Shown here piece by piece: positions 58,761 to 64,000 of a stretch of 64,000 nt of DNA. The translations under genes were made by a program, and so were the position numbers. This DNA is from Telmatactis stephensoni (taxonomy: Eukaryota > Cnidaria > Anthozoa > Actiniaria > Isophelliidae). The DNA lies in the NCBI GenBank assembly GCA_029948255.1, contig JALIZF010001912.1, positions 1 to 64,000 of the forward strand. The letters are read 5' to 3'. How positions within the stretch are numbered: the first letter of the stretch is position 1; each line of letters opens with the position of its first letter. The notes beneath the pieces are model-generated. The model had not been told where the DNA came from. It made no database searches and worked only from the letters and a program-made list of their open reading frames with translations.

Positions 58761-60220
58761 TCCTCGATGGATCGGACTCGATAGCAAATCGCATGGGTGC
58801 TATGGGATTCTAACCAAAGTTGGAAAAATACAGTCGTGATGTAACGATTTTTAATTTGCTTCATGTACACACCATTTTCACAAGATCTTTTCACAGGTTG
58901 CTTTGATTAAACAGCAAATCGCTCTCTGGTTGGCATATGAATGACAAAGACCTACATTACTTGAAGTATCGCTATCAGATACCGAAAGAAAACGCGAGTT
59001 TTCACAAAGTTAATTCCCTCGAGGGAACTGCTAAAGTTTTGAATATTTCTTCTTTTTCGTTAAGACTTTCTGAAAGTTTGTGGAAAGGATGCCATTATCC
59101 CGGATTTGATATTTATCTTCAAGAAAAGAACGGAAAATTCACGATTAACTAGAATGTGTTTTATTTTATACAACTTAAATACGCGGACTGACGCACCCGG
59201 AGAATTATGCTGTATCATCGCACAGATTTACGTTAGGCATGGACCTTAGAACACAGCTTCGCTGACAAAGAGGTAGGAAACAATCGGATCCTTGGTTGTA
59301 AACTGTTTGTTACCGACCCATAGCTATAGACAAGCTGAATTTTTCTTTTTAAATCCAACAAAATTCTCGTGCTATTAAAATGGGGATCTTGCGAGACCTC
59401 TTGGAGGCAAAATTGATTAAATTGTGCGATCGGTTTATAAAAACTGAATAAGACCTCTGCTTATTATACTTTCTCTCGTGCAGCGACTGACAACGCTGCA
59501 GCAGAAATGTCTTATTAATAGTCTGTGTTATATGTGAATTATGACGTACCGTGAGCCGAAAACTAATATAATGAAAAGTCACTTTAAAATTTACAAACGA
59601 AATTTACAAACGAAACTTTAATCACAAAAATCCGTTGACAAGTTTGACACAGCTTAGCTTGAAAACTTTAAATTGAAAATACAATAAGAATGTTTGCGTG
59701 CTACACAGTTGGATCTATGTTGACTTCGTATATATTAGCTTGACTTTAATTGTTACTATATTTAACACATATATACTTTGAATATGCTCTATTTATGACT
59801 TGATCGTGTGCAGTGACAATCACTGAGAAAACAGAATTTTCATCTTGTTCTTGGACGAACACTGTGACGCACAAACTGATAAAATAAACAATATTCATAC
59901 TGACAAAGTGAAAGCTAAATAAATATCATTTAAAAAAAAGATATTGGGATTGAGATTCATTACTCAAAACTGTCAGTGAGCATTGATGTGAAATGAAGAA
60001 GAACTCGAGTGCACAGGTGGAGATCATATATATATATATATGTAGATTGACTTTGTATTTGCTCTGGCCGCTCTACTTACAGACTACCACTTCTTTACCA
60101 CACTATGGAATGAGCAATACTTCATGTCTATATGATGCAGGTATTACATGATCTAAGCGAAAAGCTTAGAATCAAACTAATATTACAAACATCTACAATT
60201 TCAACGCTCCGCGCGTCGTG

Positions 60221-61181
60221 ATGAATAACTCTTCATTATTGCCCTCGCCCGATTGTACTTTTGATATTTCTCAACAAGAAATACACGACCTGTACGGTTT
60301 TTTCGTGTGTTTGGCTGCCGTAATGTTTGTGACTTTTGTGGCCAGCAACTGTTCTACTGAACAGTTTAGTGATAGTTGGTATATACAAGACTCCATCACT
60401 ACATTCTCCATCAAACATTCTTCTTTGTGGTTTGGCTGTCACTGATCTTGGAGCAGGCGCCATTTCCATGCCATTGTTTGCTCTTGCTTCTATTGCCCAC
60501 ATCGTAAACATTCCTGGAATATGGTGTAGCTTGAAGGTGATAAACTATACAGCCGTGCCATCATTTGCAGCCATTTCCTTTTTGTCTATGACTTTGGTAA
60601 GCTTTGATAGAATGTTGGCCTTGAAATTCCACATGCGGTACTCATCAATGGTTAGTAACTGTGGTTATGTAACAGTTTTGATCATTTTCTGGGTCGTAGG
60701 ATTTGCCTTTTCTTTTCTTTGTTTTCTCAATCTTTGTCACCCAGAATTATTAGGCGGTGGTGTCTTTGCTGTATTTGCATTATGCCTGGCAGTAGGTTCC
60801 ATTAACAACGCGATAATTTTTCGAATTCTTCATCGTCATCAAGTAGACATTCAACGCCAACAGCAGCAGGTGCAGATAAACCAGAATACTGACAATGCCA
60901 TGGCTCAGAGAAGAAAAACTTCCAGCACTATGCTTTGGGTGTATTTGTTGTTTCTTTTGTGCTATACACCATTTTTGGGAGTATTGATTCTGCGCTTGTA
61001 TAAAGAAAAAAGTGACAAGATATATTATGTTACAGTACGGGTGGAGTATACATTGATGTACATGAATTCCTTCCTGAACCCTATTCTTTACTGCGCTAAG
61101 ATACGTCCAATTCGGAAAGCAATGCTCAGCTTGATCCCAGAGACGGTTCGATCTATATTACATATTAGCATTCCACAATAA
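60221..61181 (+). pseudogene. Class A GPCR paralogue with frame break in TM1
   Basis: The N-terminus (MNNSSLLPSPDCTF..., with an NSS site) is open from 60221 into TM1. The rest (about 60341-61181, ~280 aa) is intact in another frame: VGIYKTPSL, LAVTDLGAG, SFDRMLALKF (DRM at the DRY position), HRHQVDIQRQQQQV, FLLCYTPF, FLNPILYCAK. Against the paralogue at 51897-52919, the frames meet near 60335-60341 with no splice sites, so a single-base indel is the simplest explanation. It may be a young pseudogene or an assembly error. The downstream frame shows no other damage. Confidence 0.8.
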
Positions 61182-61851
61182 ATACCACTTATTAGATATT
61201 TTTTGTGCATGTATTACGGGCTGACATTTTACTCATCGCTCGCATTTTGCGATGACGAGTCGCGTATGTATTTTTATCTTAAAACAGCCCTTTTTGCAAA
61301 CCAGCGTGCGCGGGAAACCGTCAAACCGTCATAGTTGAAGCCTTGACGTCATACAGGGCCGAATACGCAAACCGGATTTCTATTGGCCCTCAAATGATAC
61401 CTTATTTGGTAAATTTACGTCACAATTGTATAATAAAGCCAGTTATTATGACTTTGTGAAAATCATGATCCACTTTCATAATGAAAGCGTTTTCTTTTCA
61501 TATGGCTATCTCTTAAATTCTTTAATAAAGCTGTGAACTACGTAACATCACCTAGCACAAGGTTTCGGATTAAATCCAGCGACAGCGTCTATAAATCTGG
61601 AATGAGTTGTATGATGAGTTTTCGATCGATTGTGCGATTGAGCATGCAGGAACTGAGCCAGATCAGTGCTAAAAACTCATAAAAGAACATTCCCTTCTCC
61701 TTGCCGTAAACGTCAGAAAATCGTTCGTGCATGACCTTGATGAATACTTCCAGCAATAAATAAACTGGGTTTTGACTTATTTAAATTTGTCGACCAAAAT
61801 GGACTTCTGTCATCTGCTGCACAATGTGTGACATCTGCTAGATCGCGTGAA

Positions 61852-61996
61852 GTTCAAGTTCAAGTTCAAGTTTATTCAAAAATAATTAGATCTACAAACT
61901 GATAAGTACAACCTGCAAGTAGCTTTGCTAATCGAGGCAGGTTGTGAATAATAATAAATAAAAGTAGAAATTAGGTATAAATATATATTAAAATAG
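61852..61996 (-). mobile_element. Retrotransposon tail, interrupted by a MITE
   Basis: (AAGTTC)n followed by AAGTTTATTCAAAAATAATT is the reverse complement of a LINE 3' tail like that at 5255-5281. It seems to continue beyond the MITE at 61997-62252. Confidence 0.45.
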
Positions 61997-62252
61997 CAGG
62001 CTCGTAACATGGTATATGGGATCAGGGATCAAGCTCCAAATTATGGCCAGGATGAGGGATCAGAGGCCAGGGCTCAGGGATCAAATGGGTGGGATCGAGG
62101 ATCAAGGACATTGGGTCAGGATCAGGGATCAGCTCAGTTTTTTTGCACCAAGGATCAGGGATCAAAAATTTCTAAAAATATGGGCTCAGGAATCAAAATT
62201 TCCGTAAACACCCGGGATCAGTGAGACGAAAATATACCATGTTACGAGCCTG
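61997..62252. mobile_element. MITE family E, copy 2 (6 bp target duplication)
   Basis: Ends CAGGCTCGTAACATGGTATA and complement, flanked by AAATAG on both sides. The interior (AGGGATCAGG repeats) is inverted relative to copy 1. The open frame through it is repeat-driven. Confidence 0.85.
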
Positions 62253-62259
62253 AAATAGC

Positions 62260-63333
62260 ATAAGTCTAATTTATATGTTATTTACAAAAGTACAGATTAA
62301 AGAATATTACAGTTATCAAAAGCACCGCAGGTCTTAAGTAACCAAGGCTCAGAAAATCGTCTCCACAAAGAAGTGACAAACTCAAATCTCAATTTTAGCT
62401 CATTTTGGTTTGTAATCACACAGGTAACCCAACATGTAAAAATAGTATGCAATGAGTAACAGAGTTTCCGTTGTTTTCAAAAATTTGTTAACTGCATAAG
62501 AACGTCAGGCCGGAAACATCTCTCCTAGTGCCTTTCTGCATTTAGAATAAATATTTTAGTAGATATAGCTATGAGTGTTAAAGCATCTTGAATGATATCG
62601 TCGTAAAATATTTTACTCTCCCCTGCTGCCTTTTATTATTTTTATTTTTATAGTTTTTCATTTTCTCGTTTTTCTTTTGAACCAGCATTGAGGTAGATAT
62701 AGATATCAATTGATTTAAGAAAATGGCTTTTCAGGCAGCTTCGGGTTGTGTGCTTCAGTACGTAATTATCTAAAACATATTTCGTGGTGGTGTGGTGTTA
62801 TAGAAAGTTTGTTTACCGCCAGTGGTGAACATGGACGCGGAAATCTTCTTAAATCCCTATGAAGCAATTTTGAAAATCAATTTCTTTTTTTTTTTTTTTC
62901 AATTAAAGGATAAAAGCCTTTGAATCTCATTATCTAGCTTCAAATGACGGGCAACATTGCCCTTCATGTGCGCTCAATCATACAGTATTCTACTGAAAAT
63001 TCGTCGTTTAGGCGAGAAAAAATGTTCACGAGAGCGGATCGATATGACGTCTATTGCAAACAGGCATTCTTGCTCAAGAGCATGCAGGGAAAATAGTTAT
63101 TTTCTGAATTGGGTCAACAAATCTTGAAATGAACATGAGTGAAAGTATATATCATTATTTAATTCATATATACAAAAACAAGCCAATCCAAAATACTAGT
63201 ACTAGAATTTTCCATTCAGTAATGATTTCCACAGATGAAACCTGCAGTTTGGCGAAAAATTTGGACATCTAATCAAAGAGCGCTTGTGGTAAAAGGTAAA
63301 AGAAGTTGGAGCAAATACCCTGTTGGACCTTCG

Positions 63334-63366
<33 letters not shown>

Positions 63367-64000
63367 AATTTTCATGACTTTTGACAAATTTTGGAAATTT
63401 GCAGTCAAATCACTAAAATAGAAAATTTTTTACTATGTTCTCTAAAAACAAATATTCGGATTTTCAAGAACTGATTAATGGGAGGCTTTAAACAGGGTAG
63501 TAATGGGGTCAACTGACAACTGACAAACAAGGCTTTTTTGTACTGATAACTGACAACAAAAATGGTAACTGACAACTGACTTTTTTGTTGCTTATCTAAA
63601 ATGTACAGAGAAAATCTTAAAAACTCGTATAAAAGCCGCTGAAACGGACCACAAAATGGCACTTATTTGCTTTTGGGTTCCCTGTGTCGACTTTGAACAT
63701 GTCTGCTGAGTCAATGTTTAGATTGACTGGACTCTAGTTCTGGTAAATATTTAACTGGCCACGTGTAGCAATTATATACCGGCTCGGATTACTGTTGTTT
63801 TTGTGGCCGAAGACAAACGAAGGTCAATTTAAACCTCGGGCATTCTTCCACAGGAAGCCCGAGTAAAAACTGAGATGAAGCCGGTAAACACAACTGAATG
63901 CCGGTTAAGAATAGGATCAGTAGCCAGTTTCACAATAGCTACGTACTCTAGACACGCCCATATAAATAGTGAAAAAGCAGTGTATTTTGTTTATAGGGGT
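62260..64000. other. Region without supportable genes
   Basis: AT-rich sequence with a T30 run at 63336-63365 and AACTGACAACTGAC repeats at 63507-63580. No exon or element with clear ends was identified. Confidence 0.4.

Noticed and set aside
58937..59152. 71 aa frame MNDKDLHYLKYRYQ...
   Set aside because: Looks protein-like in composition, but has no recognised motif, partner exon or repeat context; left unassigned.

Overview
The window looks like nuclear DNA from an invertebrate animal, most likely a cnidarian such as a stony coral or sea anemone. It is AT-rich and has spliced genes with clean GT..AG introns. It carries a single ancestral-type MBD2/3, intronless rhodopsin-like receptors and a very dense load of short inverted-repeat transposons and simple repeats. 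The taxon is an inference; I ran no search. Exon chains were joined by eye on reading frame, splice sites and remembered family motifs.

Layout. 0.9-2.5 kb (-): MBD2/3, a methyl-CpG-binding NuRD subunit. 3.3-6.5 kb (+): a five-exon gene divergent from it that I read as TERB2, a meiotic telomere-bouquet protein; a perfect palindromic X-box (RFX-type site) lies between the two. 7.6-24.2 kb (-): MFSD12, a lysosome/melanosome-type transporter in ten exons with two alternative first exons. Its 9 kb third intron holds an oppositely oriented two-exon membrane-protein gene (18.4-19.6 kb) and a compound repeat element with satellite-like cargo (11.9-18.0 kb). 25.6-33.3 kb (-): TTLL6/TTLL13-type tubulin polyglutamylase, 17 exons all in frame (870 aa). 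35.0-39.1 kb (+): secreted protein with two CUB domains. 51.9-52.9 kb (-): intact intronless class A GPCR. 60.2-61.2 kb (+): a paralogous GPCR with a one-base frame break in TM1.

The remainder (39-51 kb, 53-60 kb, 61-64 kb) is mostly repeat territory: MITEs and foldback elements, LINE 3' tails, tRNA-derived SINEs, a 725 bp (CTTTA)n array, minisatellites, and a 1.25 kb long-inverted-repeat element with a smaller TA-flanked element nested in it. I saw no rRNA gene, CRISPR array or prokaryotic operon.

The genes do not form one pathway. TERB2 (meiosis) and TTLL6 (axonemal tubulin) are both germline/cilium-type genes, and each has an X-box or X-box-like motif just upstream. The most unusual structures are the duplicated first exon of MFSD12 and the tandem R1-R2 / R1-cargo-R2 element in its intron.
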